64,000 nucleotides of DNA from Ochotona curzoniae (taxonomy: Eukaryota > Chordata > Mammalia > Lagomorpha > Ochotonidae): NCBI RefSeq assembly GCF_017591425.1, contig NW_024467121.1:16194707-16258706 (forward strand), read 5' to 3'. Below the pieces are notes generated by a model. That model saw only the letters and a program-made list of their open reading frames with translations, had not been told where the DNA came from and did no database searches. Shown here one piece after another: positions 1-11,344 of this stretch. Numbering within the stretch: the stretch's first letter is position 1; each line of letters begins with the position of its first letter. The position numbers were made by a program, and so were the translations under genes.

Positions 1-125
1 TTCCTGTTAGCTGTATCCCAGATTCTGGCCATTCTCTTTCTAGTTTCTTCCTCCTGTTAGGTCTTTCCCCACCTATTGTTTATTCATATTAACTTTCTTC
101 TTTTTCTGTTTTAAATGTGTAATTT
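1..125. other. Unassigned pyrimidine-rich DNA
   Basis: Pyrimidine-rich single-copy-looking sequence at the window edge. No reading frame, repeat family or motif is recognised. Confidence 0.4.
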
Positions 126-318
126 GGTTTATTTGAAAGAGAGAGAGAGGGAAAGAGAGAGATCTTTATCTGCTATTTCACTTCCCAAGAAGTCACAATA
201 GCCATCCAGGCTGAAGCCAAAGCCAGAAACTTTTCCCATGTGGTCTCTTACTTGGATGGTAGGGCTAAAGGCCATTGGACCATCTTCTGCTGATTTCGCA
301 GGATATTAACATGGAGTT
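126..318 (-). mobile_element. Old lagomorph C-type SINE, minus, 5'-truncated
   Basis: The reverse-complement tail (AG-rich 'gagagagagaggg' then 'agatctttatctgctatttcac') is followed by the 'aagccaaagccag' block and the 'ggaccatcttctgctg' block of the lagomorph tRNA-derived SINE. Heavy divergence and lack of the tRNA-like head show an ancient truncated copy. SINEs of this group encode no protein; they derive from a tRNA-like Pol III transcript and are mobilised by L1 proteins. Confidence 0.6.
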
Positions 319-879
319 ACACCTCATCCTTCATATTCACCTAATTTGCAGACTATTTTTTCTTCCATGAAACCACATCTGAATGTACATAAACTGCCTA
401 GAATAAATGTCAAAAAGTCATCTAACTTGAATTAGATTTTTAAAGAAGGTATGGAAGGCTGGCTTTCTTCATGTTACCAACACACTGTATTGATAAGATG
501 GAGGTAAATTGATATTTTGTGATGTCAATGAACACTGGTTCTCCAGAACCTTGGTGAGGTCTTGGTGCAGGACAGGCAGAGAAAGCAAGATATAGAGAAC
601 TCTTTAAGTTTGGTTAAAGACAGGTCTTTCTAGGTACTTAAGACTGAGACAAGATCGTGGTACAATAGTCTGTCCTGTTAGTGAACAGTGAGGAGAAAGT
701 TTTTTGGTGAAGAAGACTCTTGGATGCAGCTGTTGAGGCTTTCCATTGAAGAGTTGCTGTGGTTTTCAGGAAATCTCTGTAATGTACAATCAAGCCAAAT
801 TTTGAATAAGAGGCTGTTGGATCAACAAAGTCTTGCTGATGGATACATTTTAATGTACAACATCATCTCCCTTTTTTAA
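319..879. other. Unassigned AT-rich DNA
   Basis: No repeat family recognised. A 63-codon plus frame at 688-879 has no homology I can name and no splice or promoter context, so it is treated as chance. Confidence 0.4.
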
Positions 880-1315
880 AATAGGACTTACATTAGTCTC
901 CTGGGTTTATCATAACAATTTATAACAAATCTCATGCTTAAAGCAACAGAAACTTATTTTTACAGTTCTGGGGGCTAGAAAGCCAAAGATGTCATCAAAA
1001 GCATGTGCTCTAAGAAACTTAAGACCTACAGAGTTCTTCTTTGCTTCTTAATTTCTGAGAGGTTTTTGGCCGTCTTTAATATTCCTTGGTGTGTGGCTGC
1101 ATTACTTCAATCTCTATTTTCATCTCTGCATGACACTTCTTCTTTATGTTTCTGTTTTCGTACTTCCAGTTTCTTATGGGAATAACACTTATGTTGAATC
1201 GGGAATTCTGTCCTACTTTATAATGTATGCTCTCATCCTCACTAATTGAGCTTGCAATGTTATTTGAAACAAGGTCACATTTGGAAGTACAGACTGGTAC
1301 GACTTAACTGTATGT
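880..1315 (-). mobile_element. MaLR/MLT-type LTR fragment, minus
   Basis: The order of blocks fits an old mammalian LTR read backwards: 'gcttaaagcaacagaaactt', 'acagttctgggggctagaaa', 'ttccttggtgtgtggctgca', then 'aaggtcacatttggaagta' near the far end. These match the antisense layout of MLT/MST-group LTR consensus as I remember it. No internal retroviral sequence is visible. Exact family and boundaries would need RepeatMasker. Confidence 0.6.
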
Positions 1316-3095
1316 TATTTAGGAGACACAATTCAACATAGAGGTATAGTTTTAGTTTTCAGGTGCAGGTGAAACATAAGGGATATCTACACTAAAGAAC
1401 TAGATATACTTCTGAAAAGCTGCAGGGACTAGCCTCTGTTCTCCAACCGTGTCAAGTCCATTCAGCTTCTGTACCAGTCCTAAAGTGTGTTGCTGGGCCA
1501 AGTTTGTCCAATGAATGCCTTTCTTCTTGTTCTTCACAAACTCTGTAACTTAGCTCTATTTTGACTTTATTACATTGTGCCACATTAAAGGGAATAAAGG
1601 TACATGATTTTGTGCATCTTTCCATTGTAGAATAAAAAATAACATAAAGACAGAGACTTGGGGAAACCTTGAAGAGGATCTCCTTAGTTTCAACAGTATG
1701 TATACTGTCTCAGAATCAAATGATGGCAAAATGCCACATGATACAATGGCATAAGCTGTCAGGACACCAGCCTAGCTTCTGTTTCTTTCCTTCTTGCTCA
1801 GCCCGGCTAGCAGCCATTCTCAAGTAAAAGACAAACATATTTATAATGGGTGGACAATTGCTTATTAATGTTTATGTCTGCTCCCAAGGCATTTTGTAGA
1901 GTTTCATCCATTTAAGATGTAATGTTATTAATTTTTGTGAATCATGTGCTAATTACAGTAAGTTTGCCCTCAAGAAAGACAAATCCTTTCTGAAAAAATT
2001 CACTAATTTAATAGCCCAGTAAGAATATATTATCAGTACCACTTCTGATAGAATGAGGACATGCAAAAAATTTAGTCATCCTCAAAAGCTACAGAAACAC
2101 TAAGGAAAAAGAAGTTTCAAATTATATGTTTCAAAACTTCAGAAATTTACCAAAGGTTTGCAATAATATAAGGAGCAATTATTCACACAAAAAAAATGGC
2201 TAGGTCTCATAAAATACGTAATCTTTGCATCATTTTAACTTATCCAATTCCACTTTCTTTCTCAGTAGTTCTTTTGTACACTTAGAAATCAATATCATTG
2301 AGATCACAGTAGTTGCATCAGCCAGTGAAGGCCTTGCATGAATCTGACACTCCCTGAAAGAGTCCAATCCATGGAACATGGCCACTATGTGACCTAATGA
2401 CCCCATGGAACAGTCTCATTCACATGGCTGGCTTTCATTTGACCTGACTCAAAACTCTGTGAAAAAAGCCCCATCCTAGGGCATTTGTCAGAAACCATCA
2501 TTGACAATTGTTTACCTCTCAAGCTGTAATGCCAGTAACAGCAAATATGAATAGTCCAAAGGGATTTTTTGAAAACATCTGATAGGTTCCTGACAATTTG
2601 GAAGATTATGTGCAATGAGGGGCTTAGTGGGGCATTTCTGTAGAGAACAACACAATACATGAAACCAAAGACTGGCAGAAGTAACAAAAATAGATAATTC
2701 AGTAAGATTAATGGAAGGCATCACAGCTCACAATGATGGACTGAACAACTTGGCAAAAGAAGGTAAATCGAAGACTAAATATGTGAGTTACAATGGGGCA
2801 TTACTAATAGAGATTAAAAGTGTTAAAAAATGATTGTTATACACAACCACATCCCTACAATTAGATGATCAGGTCACTGAAAGCGACCCAAGATGGTATA
2901 CATGTATACTTCTTCCAAGGGAGAGCATGAACTCAGTCCCCTGCTACCATGAATTATGCAGTGTCGTTTGCCACATTTGAGGAAATCCTAAGAGTTAATA
3001 CACCCGGAGAGTAGTGGATAAGCCTCATCCTGGGAAAATCACCTTGCTTCCTGATCACGCTGTCTTCCCTGCCAGGTCAGTATTGATAGTACGTA
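1316..3095. other. Unassigned AT-rich DNA
   Basis: No recognisable repeat or gene. Overlapping minus frames at 2394-2724 (97 and 70 codons) lack any known domain and sit in AT-rich DNA. Some stretches could be repeat remnants too old to see by eye. Confidence 0.4.
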
Positions 3096-3099
3096 TGTA

Positions 3100-3620
3100 T
3101 TGATATATATGCATTAGATAGAATTACATCAAGAGATTAAAGTAATAATCAACATAAACCTACTTCCCACAAAGAAAACATAAATCCAGATAGCTTGAAC
3201 AGGGAATTGCAGTCATGTTTAAATCAAATTAACACTAATTAACACAAACACATAGAAAAACGGAAACATGTCATTCAATAATTCAGTGTTATTCATATTC
3301 CAATACTAAACAAATCCATCATTAAAAATAGCCTGGTATACCTTATGAATAAAAAAATAGATGAAATAATTTTAAAAATTAAAAAGAAGTTGTTTAATGA
3401 ATAAGTGTGTTTGATCTCAATTATTCAAGGCCAATAAAATGTCCCAACATACAGCCAATATAATATACTACATTCTTATTAAAAGTACTAATGATTAACT
3501 CAATACATTCAGTTTTTTACAACCTCTCAGTACTGTGATCTAACCATTACAATTAACTAAGAAATCAAAGGAATCCAGATTTGACATAAATGAATGAAAA
3601 TGTCACTGATATCTTGTGAT
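3100..3620 (+). mobile_element. Possible L1 ORF2 remnant, plus
   Basis: The A-rich series 'aagtaataatcaacataaac', 'cttcccacaaagaaaacat' and, later, 'ccaataaaatgtcccaacat' runs in the order of the reverse-transcriptase part of mammalian L1 ORF2. Stops and indels in every frame show a long-dead copy. The assignment is by pattern only. Confidence 0.4.
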
Positions 3621-4935
3621 TCTTTTAAAAAAGAAAGTCATGCATTTAATAAAATATTACCAGAAATAGCAAATTGTTTCTGCATGTTTTCAAGATCAGT
3701 GTAATCATATGAGTCATAGATTTCAATGAACTTGTTGCATGAACGACGCAGCCTTATAAGATCAAAATAGAGCCAAAGAATCCCCACCACCCTCTGATGT
3801 CACAGCTATCACAATACACAATGTGTTTGTGGTGATGTTAGTGCAAAACAAACCTACTGTGCCAACAGATGTATGAAAGCATTGTGTAGCCAATTATGTG
3901 CAACCACCCTGATAACAAATGACTAAGCTACTAATTTTACTATTTATTACAGTTTTGATATCTTAGAGTATATCTTTTCTACTTATTTGTTTTTCAAAAC
4001 GTTAACATTACCTTTGCTCAGGCAGCTCCTTCAGGAGATTTTTTCATAGGAAACCACTGCTCTCTTGGGAGATGGCAACTGGCTGCCCCTGGAGACCTTC
4101 CAATAGAACAGGACAGAAATGAGAAGCAGTAATGGATGATCTCTGAAGATGTGGGCTAATGTCTGTATTTGGTCTTGGTTTCCAGATAAAAAGGGGTAGG
4201 GGATTAAAAAGTAATAAAAGTTACAAAGCATCAAAAATAGAAAACATATTGTACCATTATAGAAGAAGGATATGAATGAAGGAAACGTGGTTGCACAATA
4301 GATGTTTGTGCTTTATGCTTTGCATTATTTATAAAATGGCAAACTAACATCAGGTCTTAGTTAATTCATTACTGGAGAAAGTTCTTTTTTAATACATCTC
4401 TTTGGCCTAAGTGCACAATGTTTATAAACTGTAAATAGTGTGTTTTAATATCTTTGGCTTTCACATCCACTTACTACACATTTTCTGACACAGCAAATTT
4501 AATTCCTATAGGCTCTATTTATGGCAAATGCTATCTGCAGCTGAATGATTTTATCTTTTAAGCCTCATCTTTCTGAGTTTTTCTATTTTGAATATGTTTG
4601 CATACATGAGTAGTTGCCAATGTATTATAGTTGATCGTTTGGTACAGTAATATGTTTCACATTTGTAGCCCAGTGACAATAAAACATTATAAACAGGCTA
4701 TCTGTGTAATAGGATGTATCATGTAGAGTTGTGTGAATACACTCTATGGTCTTTGTACAATAACAAGATCACTTTATGGCACTTCTCATAATATAGTCCC
4801 ATAATTAAGGGATTCATGACTATATGTAATAATTCAGAGTTGTTTTTATCTGGAATGAATAATCCAACAATGAAATTAAGCAAACACATCCAAATATAAT
4901 ACCACTAGAATGTATGAAATAAAATTGGTACGAAT
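3621..4935. other. Unassigned AT-rich DNA
   Basis: No repeat or gene recognised. A 67-codon minus frame at 4031-4234 has a hydrophobic start but no recognisable homology or supporting signals. Confidence 0.4.
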
Positions 4936-4939
4936 TTTC

Positions 4940-5002
4940 ATGCTTTCAATATTTGTCCTCCCAAACTTTGAAATTTGTTCTTCAAAGTTTTAATAGTTCT
5001 TA
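4940..5002 (+). mobile_element. MLT-like LTR, 5' part (split by a SINE)
   Basis: 'caatatttgtcctcccaaac' resembles the 5' portion of an old MaLR/MLT LTR. The element continues at 5350 after the SINE insertion; the SINE duplicated a site reading 'atagttctta'. Confidence 0.5.
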
Positions 5003-5334
5003 GGCCCAGCGCAGTAGCCTAGTGGCTAAAGTCCTTCCCTGGAACGTGCTGGGAACACATATGGGTGCCGGTTCTAACCCTGGCAGCCTCACTTCCCATC
5101 CATCAATCTGCTTGTGACCTGGGAAAGCAGTTGAGAATGGCTCAAAGCCTTGGAATCCTGCACTCACGTGGAAGATCTGGAAGAGGCTCCTGGCTTTGGA
5201 TCAGCTAAACTCAGGCTGTTGCATATGATTGGGGAGTGAATCAATGGACAGAAGATCTTCCTCTCTATCTCTCCTCTTTATATATCTAACTTTGAAATAT
5301 AAATAAATAAGCAAATAAATAAATAAAAAAATAA
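5003..5334 (+). mobile_element. Lagomorph C-type SINE, plus, full length
   Basis: Complete tRNA-derived SINE: head 'cccagcgcagtagcctagtg' (A-box region), 'ggttctaaccctgg' (B-box region), body, 'gaagatcttcctctctatct' tail and an A-rich (AAAT)n end. It is flanked by a near-perfect duplication, about 'ttttaatagttctta' before and 'ttttgatagttctta' after, so it inserted cleanly into the LTR that resumes at 5350. Confidence 0.9.
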
Positions 5335-5349
5335 TTTTGATAGTTCTTA

Positions 5350-5680
5350 AAATGTAGAAACTTCATCCACTTATGGTGTTTGGAGGTAGGGTCATTGGAA
5401 GATGACTTGAATGGACTTGACAGTCATTAGGACAGAGCCCATGACTGAATTCTCATGGCATTCTAAGGAGACTAAGGAGACACACATATACGGCCTATGT
5501 ATTGCCACGTGTGGCACATCAGGACCCCTTCAGCAAGAGCATCATCAGCACAGGCTGAGCTAATGGGACCTCCTGATCTTGGACTTGCATTTCCAAAAAC
5601 TCAAACTAACCAAATCTTTCCTCTTTTATAAAATTCTCTGCTTTAGGTATTTTATCAGATTAATGGACTCACATAAAGGT
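5350..5680 (+). mobile_element. MLT-like LTR, 3' part
   Basis: 'gtgtttggaggtagggtcat', 'cagagcccatgactgaattc', 'ctgatcttggacttgcattt' and 'ctttaggtattttatcagat' follow the order of a MaLR/MLT LTR in plus orientation, continuing from 4940-5002. The 111-codon frame starting at 5579 runs across the LTR end and is not a gene. Confidence 0.6.
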
Positions 5681-5779
5681 AAAAATCTGTACATGAAAAT
5701 TTGTATTATCTTGATCAATCAAAGTTGTCTTCCTCTGTTTTCTGTTTCAAATCATACAATGTCAAAGATTAGATATAAG

Positions 5780-6075
5780 TTACATCATAAAAAAAGGGTT
5801 TTATTTTTGGCTCACAATTCTTGCCAGGGTCAAGGGGCTGTGCCTGGGAATGCACTTCCTGGTGCAGAACATCACATGGTAAGAGAACACACCAGAGGGT
5901 TTGCTTTATGGTAATCATTGACACATTAATCCTCTATTAATTGCATAAATTTATTAATCCATTCATGAACTTAAAATCATACTCACCTGGTGGAAGACAC
6001 CATCTCTCAATAACTTAACACAGAATGCAATTTCAATATGAGTTTTACAGAGGACAATTATATTAAATCAATAGC
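5780..6075 (-). mobile_element. MaLR (MST/THE-like) LTR fragment, minus
   Basis: 'gggttttatttttggctcac', 'catcacatggtaagagaaca', 'ctcacctggtggaagacacc' and 'gcaatttcaatatgagtttt' match the antisense order of an MST/THE-type MaLR LTR. It lies opposite in orientation to the MLT-like LTR just upstream. Confidence 0.6.
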
Positions 6076-6475
6076 AATATCCTACATTTATGGATCAGAA
6101 GTCTTGTTAATTTGACTACATTCCCAAAACCACACGACAGATTAAATGTAAATCCTTTAAACATCCCTATTAGCTTGTACGTAGAAATCACTTTTTTCTA
6201 AAGTTTATGTGAAAATACACACAGATCTTAAACAGCCAAAATGTTCTTCAACTAGGACAAAATTGGAGGTTTTACACCCCATCATTACAAAAGGCAATGG
6301 TTTCTGCTCCAAAGGACATCAACAAAGGGAGTGCAAACACAGCTCATAGGAAAGCAAATCTATTTTCGATTCATAATCTGAAGTGGTTTCTGTTTTGAAC
6401 ACATTTTCTTAAAAAAAATAACTCAACAAAGAAAGGACAATTACCAAAAATTATAAAAGATTGAGTATTTTCTTT

Positions 6476-6785
6476 TTAAAAATGATTTATTGAGTCTTAT
6501 TGACAAGACAGATTCACAGAAAGGAGAGAAAGATCTTCCACCTGCTGGTTACCTTTCCAAATGACCATATTGGTTAGAGCTGAGCAGATCAGGAACCAGG
6601 AACTTCTACCGAGTCTCCCACATGAAGCACTGTGTCCCAAGGCCTTAGGTCATCCTCCACTGCTTTCCCAGGCCATGAACAGGAAGCTTGTTGGAAAGCG
6701 GAACAGCTGGAACTTGAGCCACTCATATGAGATCCTTGTGTTTGTAAGTTAAAGCGTTAGCCAATCAAGCCACTGTGCCAGGCCC
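6476..6785 (-). mobile_element. Lagomorph C-type SINE, minus, inside L1
   Basis: The reversed tail ('gatttattgagtcttattga', 'agatcttccacctgctgg') leads to the reversed head ending 'ccactgtgccaggccc'. Moderately diverged and full length. It splits the L1 3' end described at 6085-7450, so it is younger than that L1. Confidence 0.85.
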
Positions 6786-6954
6786 ATAATAATTGGACTG
6801 TTTTCCAAATAATAAACACAAAGGCCAATAAACAAATTGAAATGTGTTCATTTTTATTAAAAATTCCTATCAAGTCCACTATGAAATAGCAACCTATACT
6901 CTTTCAGATGGGTACAATATTTAAATATATTTACACATAGTGTATCTGCAGTGT

Positions 6955-7050
6955 GCATATATAAACATACATTTAAACACACACCCACCCACATATATAC
7001 ACATACACATACACATAACATTAATGTACACCCACACACAGACACAAATA
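6955..7050. repeat. CA-rich simple repeat
   Basis: Imperfect (CA)n/(ACAT)n text such as 'cacacccacccacatatata' and 'cacatacacatacacataac'. Overlapping frames on both strands here (73 and 71 codons) are artefacts of the dinucleotide bias. Confidence 0.85.
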
Positions 7051-7450
7051 CATAATAAGTTATTTCTCTACATTCCAATAGAGAAAAGAGGTCTTGTTAA
7101 TTGTTGTGTTTGTAAAATGGTGCAACCACTTAGCTTTGGAATGAATATTCACTAGATTAAATAGACAAAGATGGGGCAACTTAAACATCTATCAATTGAT
7201 GAATGAAAAATAAAATGTAGTATTTTATACAGTGGAATGTTATTTAATATTAGGAAGTTATATAAAATGGATACATGGATAACTATTGAAAATCTTAATA
7301 TAAATGAAGGCAGTCAGTTACAAAAAGCCACATACTTCATACTTCCATTTACAAAAGCCAGAATGAAGGATATTTCTAGTATTAGAAAATATTCATAGTT
7401 ATACGACTCTATGAAAATACTGAGTACCTCTAAATTATTTTCTTCAAAGA

Positions 7451-8542
7451 AAGGAATTACAGTTCATGGGGACTATATTGAAGTATAACTTAATAAAGCT
7501 ACATTTTGTATTAAAAATACATTAACTAAAGATGAGCACTTTAATAAAAATTTTGTATTAAGTACATCTCACAGGGAAACATCCAACTGTACAACATGTA
7601 ACACGAGATGGAATCTGAGTCCCCAGAATCCCTGAAAAATTCATTTGGCTTGAGGATTCTTTACTGACACTGAAAAGTTTATTCTACTTTTGGGAGTGTC
7701 AAGGAAACGAGGTAGAATGTAGGCCACAATTCACGTGCACCTTCATGGGTTTTCAGTGTTCCTCTGAATTTCCTAAGCACATGGGATTCTTCAGATAGCA
7801 GCTACATTTAGAAGTTTTCCAAAGCTGTTGCAAGATCTGCTCATGAAGACATGTCAAACAACCTGAAATAACCTGACACTTGCTCTAAATTTTGTGAGAT
7901 GGAACTTTACTGACTGCTGGCAATGAAGCAACAAATGAAATGCAAGTTCTACCTGCAAGACTTTTAATTTATAACAAGACAGAAGATAAGCCAAGGAGCA
8001 ATTGAAAACGGTGCTCTAAGATGATGGAGACATATAAGAGCAGCTTAAAAGTTTTGTGCAAAATGTAATTAAAAGATATATCATATTTTTCCAGAAACTT
8101 TTTCAAGATCCATCAAGTGTTTGGCACATTTGAAACAGCTCTGTTGGAGTCAAATAAAACTTGACAGGTGCCTAAATTTGAATTCAAGCAAACAAAAGGA
8201 CAAAGGATTGAAATGAATCATTTCATTCAGAAAATGTGACAGAGCAAGGGCCATTTGCTGTAATAGAGATTTACTACTTTTGAGGACTGTAGAATACATT
8301 GGTAAAGCATGTAGATTTCCCTGGTTTATAGCTTCTCCACTGTGCATCGTATTCTTTAGCAGAATACAAAAGCTCTCCTCATTGCATTGTTTCTGTAAAT
8401 AGGGTTAATATAATTAATTATCACTGGCATTTGTGATGAAAATAAAAGTATTGAGTACACGCAAATCACTTGAACTAGCATTTGGAACAAAACTGATGTT
8501 CAGTGAACGCTGATCTGAAACTGATGCTCATGGGGCTGTGTA
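7451..8542. other. Unassigned DNA
   Basis: No repeat family or gene recognised. A 65-codon minus frame at 8150-8347 has no support. Confidence 0.4.
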
Positions 8543-8862
8543 TTTTTTTTAAAGATTTATTGGAAAGTCAGATTTTAACAGAGAGAAGGAGAGAAAAAGA
8601 AAGATCTTCCATCTGCTGGTTCACTTCCAAAATGGCTGCAAGTGGCCAGAGCTGGTCTGATCTGAAGCCAGAATCCAGGAGCTTGTCCCTGGTCTCCCAT
8701 TGGGTTTAGGGTTCCAAGGCTTTGGACTCTCCATGACTGCTTTTCCAGGCCACAAGCAGGGAGTTGTATGGAAAATGGAACAGCCAGGAAATGAAGTCGT
8801 GTGCATATGAGATCCTCACACATGTAAGGCTAGGATTTAGCCATTAGGCTACAGTGCCAGGC
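8543..8862 (-). mobile_element. Lagomorph C-type SINE, minus, full length
   Basis: Runs from 'aaagatttattggaaagtca' through 'agatcttccatctgctggtt', 'aggccacaagcagggagttg' to 'gctacagtgccaggc'. Several overlapping frames on both strands fall inside it and are SINE artefacts. Confidence 0.9.
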
Positions 8863-9132
8863 ATGCAGGTATATTTCTCAATTGGGATATCACCAAATCA
8901 ATTCTCAAAGCTAAGTACTTGTTCAAAGGCAAAGTGCTTGGAACAAAGCATCTTTTCTGTGCATATCTGCATACTCTTTGGTGAAGTTACCACTTGGGAG
9001 TTCATTAGGAATGTGGTCCCATGGTCTCTCATATGCCTCACAGTCAACATTTCAGTATCATGTGGGCTATACTTAATCTGACAGAAATTTGCTCACTATT
9101 TTGAGTGATGAAAACATAAAAATGATAGGCTT

Positions 9133-9462
9133 GGGCCAGGCACGGTGGCCTAGTGGCTAAAGTCCTTCCCTTGAACATGGTGGGATCCCATATGGACACC
9201 AGTTCTAATCCCGGCAGCACCCCCTCTCCCATTCAGCTCGCAGCTTGTAGCCTAGGAAAGCAGTGGAGGATGGCCCAAAGGCTTGGGACCCTGCACCTGC
9301 ATGGGAGACGTGGAAGAGGTTCCTGGATCCTAGCTTTGGATCGGCATAGCACTGGCTGTTTCGGTCACTTGGGGGGGGGGGGGAACATCAGACAGAAGAT
9401 CTTCCTCTGTTTCTCCTCTTCTCTTGCTTTTCTAATAGAATAAATAAATCTTTATAAAAAAT
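9133..9462 (+). mobile_element. Lagomorph C-type SINE, plus, with a G13 run
   Basis: Head 'gggccaggcacggtggccta', B-box region 'gttctaatcccggcagc', tail 'gaagatcttcctctgtttct' and A-rich end 'taaataaatctttataaaa'. The body is normal except that the 'cacttggggag' site has become a run of 13 G at 9371-9383. Lies head-to-head with the SINE at 8543-8862. Confidence 0.92.
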
Positions 9463-9985
9463 ACACTAGTGTTTCAAGTATATTATGAAAATACTGCCAA
9501 TTTGAGTTGATTACACTTGATAAAAATCTTATCCCAGTTAAATGAAATGAGCACTGGAATAGATTTATAGGTTCAAAAGATGTATTCAGCAAGAGAGGCC
9601 TAACTTTTCTCAGGTTATTGGGCTGTAACACAGATTGAGAACCTAAGGTGAGTATGAAGATCATTATTCCTTCTCTCCAGTTGGAATTACAATTCGTGCT
9701 GACATTTTAATTTCAAGTAATAAACAAGGACTTCAGAGATAAATGGTTCTGAATTATACTCCCAGGAAGTAATGGCTAAAGAAAGAATAGAAAGGAAAAA
9801 AATACTGGACGGCATCAAAAAAAAGTTAGAATTTCCAGTTAGAAGTGAAGAAAGGAACAACGCTGACACAAGTTTCCCATTCTACACGCCGTCCAGTAAT
9901 CCTAAAGAATTTTTGATTCATCAGAATTCTTATATGTCAACATATTTCCTAAACTGATTGCACTGTCTAGAGTAATGGTCATGCC
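9463..9985. other. Unassigned DNA
   Basis: No repeat or gene recognised. Short frames at 9452-9664, 9687-9869 and 9772-9957 overlap on opposite strands without any recognisable product. Confidence 0.4.
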
Positions 9986-9989
9986 AATA

Positions 9990-10990
9990 CAACACCCAGT
10001 GGACACTACTGACTTAAGTAGTAGATGGTCAACAACGATGAACTCCTGTGCACTGTGGGCTGGAATGTAAATTGGTAGAGCCATTATAGAAAGCAGTATG
10101 GATTACAGTTCTTAAAAATCTAGAAATAGGGCCCGGCGCGGTGGCGCAAGTGGTTAAAGGTCCTCGCCTTGCACGCCCGGGATCCCATATGGGCGCCGGT
10201 TCTAATCCCGGCAGCCCCGCTTCCCTTCCAGCTCCCTGCCTGTGGCCTGGGAAAGCAGTCGAGGACGGCCCAAGGCTTTGGGAACCTGCACCCGCGCGGG
10301 AGACCCAGAAGAGGCTCCTGGCTTCGGATCGCCATAGTATCGGCCCGTTGCGCTCACTTGGGGAGTGAATCATCGGACGGAAGATCTTCCTCTCTGTCTC
10401 TCCTCTCTGTATATCCGTCTTTCCAATGAAAAAATAATAAAAATAAATCTTTAAAAAAAAAAAAATCTAGAAATAGAGTTGTCATATTATCGTACAATTC
10501 AACAAATCAAAACACAGCCAGAAGACATAATCTTATTGTCTCAAATAAATACTGACTACCCTATTTATTGTAGTACTGCTCACAATAACCATGATACAGA
10601 AACAACGACAGTATTCACCCTCAGATGAATAGATACAGAAAATGTGGTATATACACATTGAAATATTAATGTACTTTGGAATATTAAAAAATGAAATCCT
10701 GTTATTTGCAACACAATCAGTAGTGGCAAATGCCACGCTAGACACGGACATATACATATTGCATGTTTCCTCTCAGATTTGAGAGCTGGAGTAATTAAAA
10801 TTAACAAGAAAATAATCTGAATGCAGAATGCTGATTATTAGAATTTGGGAAGGATGAGGGTGTTAGCAGTAGGGATAGAAGAAGTTCATATAAAAAATAG
10901 AGGAATCTGGGTGTGGTTCATTAATTATAAAAATATTACATTAACATGAGATGTTAAAAACAGTGAAGCCCAGTGTGTGGCATACGGAAA
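9990..10990 (+). mobile_element. L1M-type 3' end, plus, interrupted by the youngest SINE
   Basis: The classic L1 3'-end series is readable: 'ctggaatgtaaattggtaga', 'agcagtatggattacagttc', then after the SINE 'tgctcacaataaccatgata', 'cagatgaatagatacagaa', 'atgtggtatatacacattga', 'tggaatattaaaaaatgaaa'. All frames are broken. The SINE at 10130-10460 sits in it with a perfect duplication. Confidence 0.8.
10130..10460 (+). mobile_element. Young lagomorph C-type SINE, plus, perfect target-site duplication
   Basis: Best-preserved SINE of the window. The head reads 'gcccggcgcggtggcgcaag' with an A-box-like 'gtggcgcaagtggttaaag' (10141-10159) and a B-box-like 'ggttctaatcc' (10198-10208), consistent with an internal Pol III promoter of tRNA origin. 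CpGs are largely intact. The tail has 'gaagatcttcctctctgtct', an A-rich (AATAA)n stretch and a poly-A run. The 16-bp duplication 'aaaaatctagaaatag' is exact at 10114-10129 and 10461-10476. Its head differs from older copies ('gcgcaagtggttaaagg' against 'cctagtggctaaagt'), suggesting a recent subfamily. Confidence 0.96.
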
Positions 10991-11016
10991 CTCTTGCAGT
11001 ATTTCACATTTTCTTT

Positions 11017-11327
11017 TTTTCTTTTTTTTTTTTTAAGGATCTATTTGTTTTTATTACAAAGTCAGATATATATATATAGAGAGGAGGAGAGACAGAGAGG
11101 AAGATCTTCCGTCCACTGATTCACTTCCCAAGTGACTGCAACAGCTGTGCTGCTCTGATCCAAAGTCAGGAGCCAAGAGCTCTTCCCAGTCTCCCCCGTG
11201 GGTGCAGGGTCCCACGGATTTGGGAGCTGGATGGGAAGCGGGGCTGTTGGGATTAGAACTGGTGCCCATATGGGATCCTGGTGTGTTCAAGGTGAGGACT
11301 TTACCTAGGCCACCATGCCAGGCCCAA
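11017..11327 (-). mobile_element. Lagomorph C-type SINE, minus, with internal deletion
   Basis: The exact 17-bp duplication 'tatttcacattttcttt' at 11000-11016 and 11328-11344 bounds it. Text runs from a T-rich tail through 'agatcttccgtccactgatt' to 'caccatgccaggccc'. Compared with other copies, about 35 bases are missing where 'cacggatttggg' passes straight to 'agctggatgggaagcgggg'; the usual 'ctgctttcccaggccacaag' block is absent. Confidence 0.93.
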
Positions 11328-11344
11328 TATTTCACATTTTCTTT

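Larger units (their letters stand above)
6085..7450 (+). mobile_element. L1 3' end (ORF2 C-terminal part and 3' UTR), plus, interrupted by a SINE
   Basis: 'caaaggacatcaacaaagg' and neighbouring A-rich text match the C-terminal ORF2 region of old mammalian L1s. After the SINE at 6476-6785 the order resumes with 'aaaggccaataaacaaattg', then 'aacatctatcaattgatgaa', 'tacagtggaatgttatttaa' and 'ggcagtcagttacaaaaagc', which is the familiar L1M 3'-end series. No intact frame survives. A CA-rich stretch lies within it. Confidence 0.7.

Noticed and set aside
10141..10208. tRNA-gene-like A and B boxes
   Set aside because: They are the tRNA-derived head of a SINE; no acceptor stem or full cloverleaf can be drawn.
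10029..10429. Several 71-114 codon frames on both strands with 'LPAPCLWPGKAV'-type peptides
   Set aside because: All lie in the SINE; the same peptide motif recurs at many SINE copies in the window, which shows it is a repeat translation rather than a gene family.
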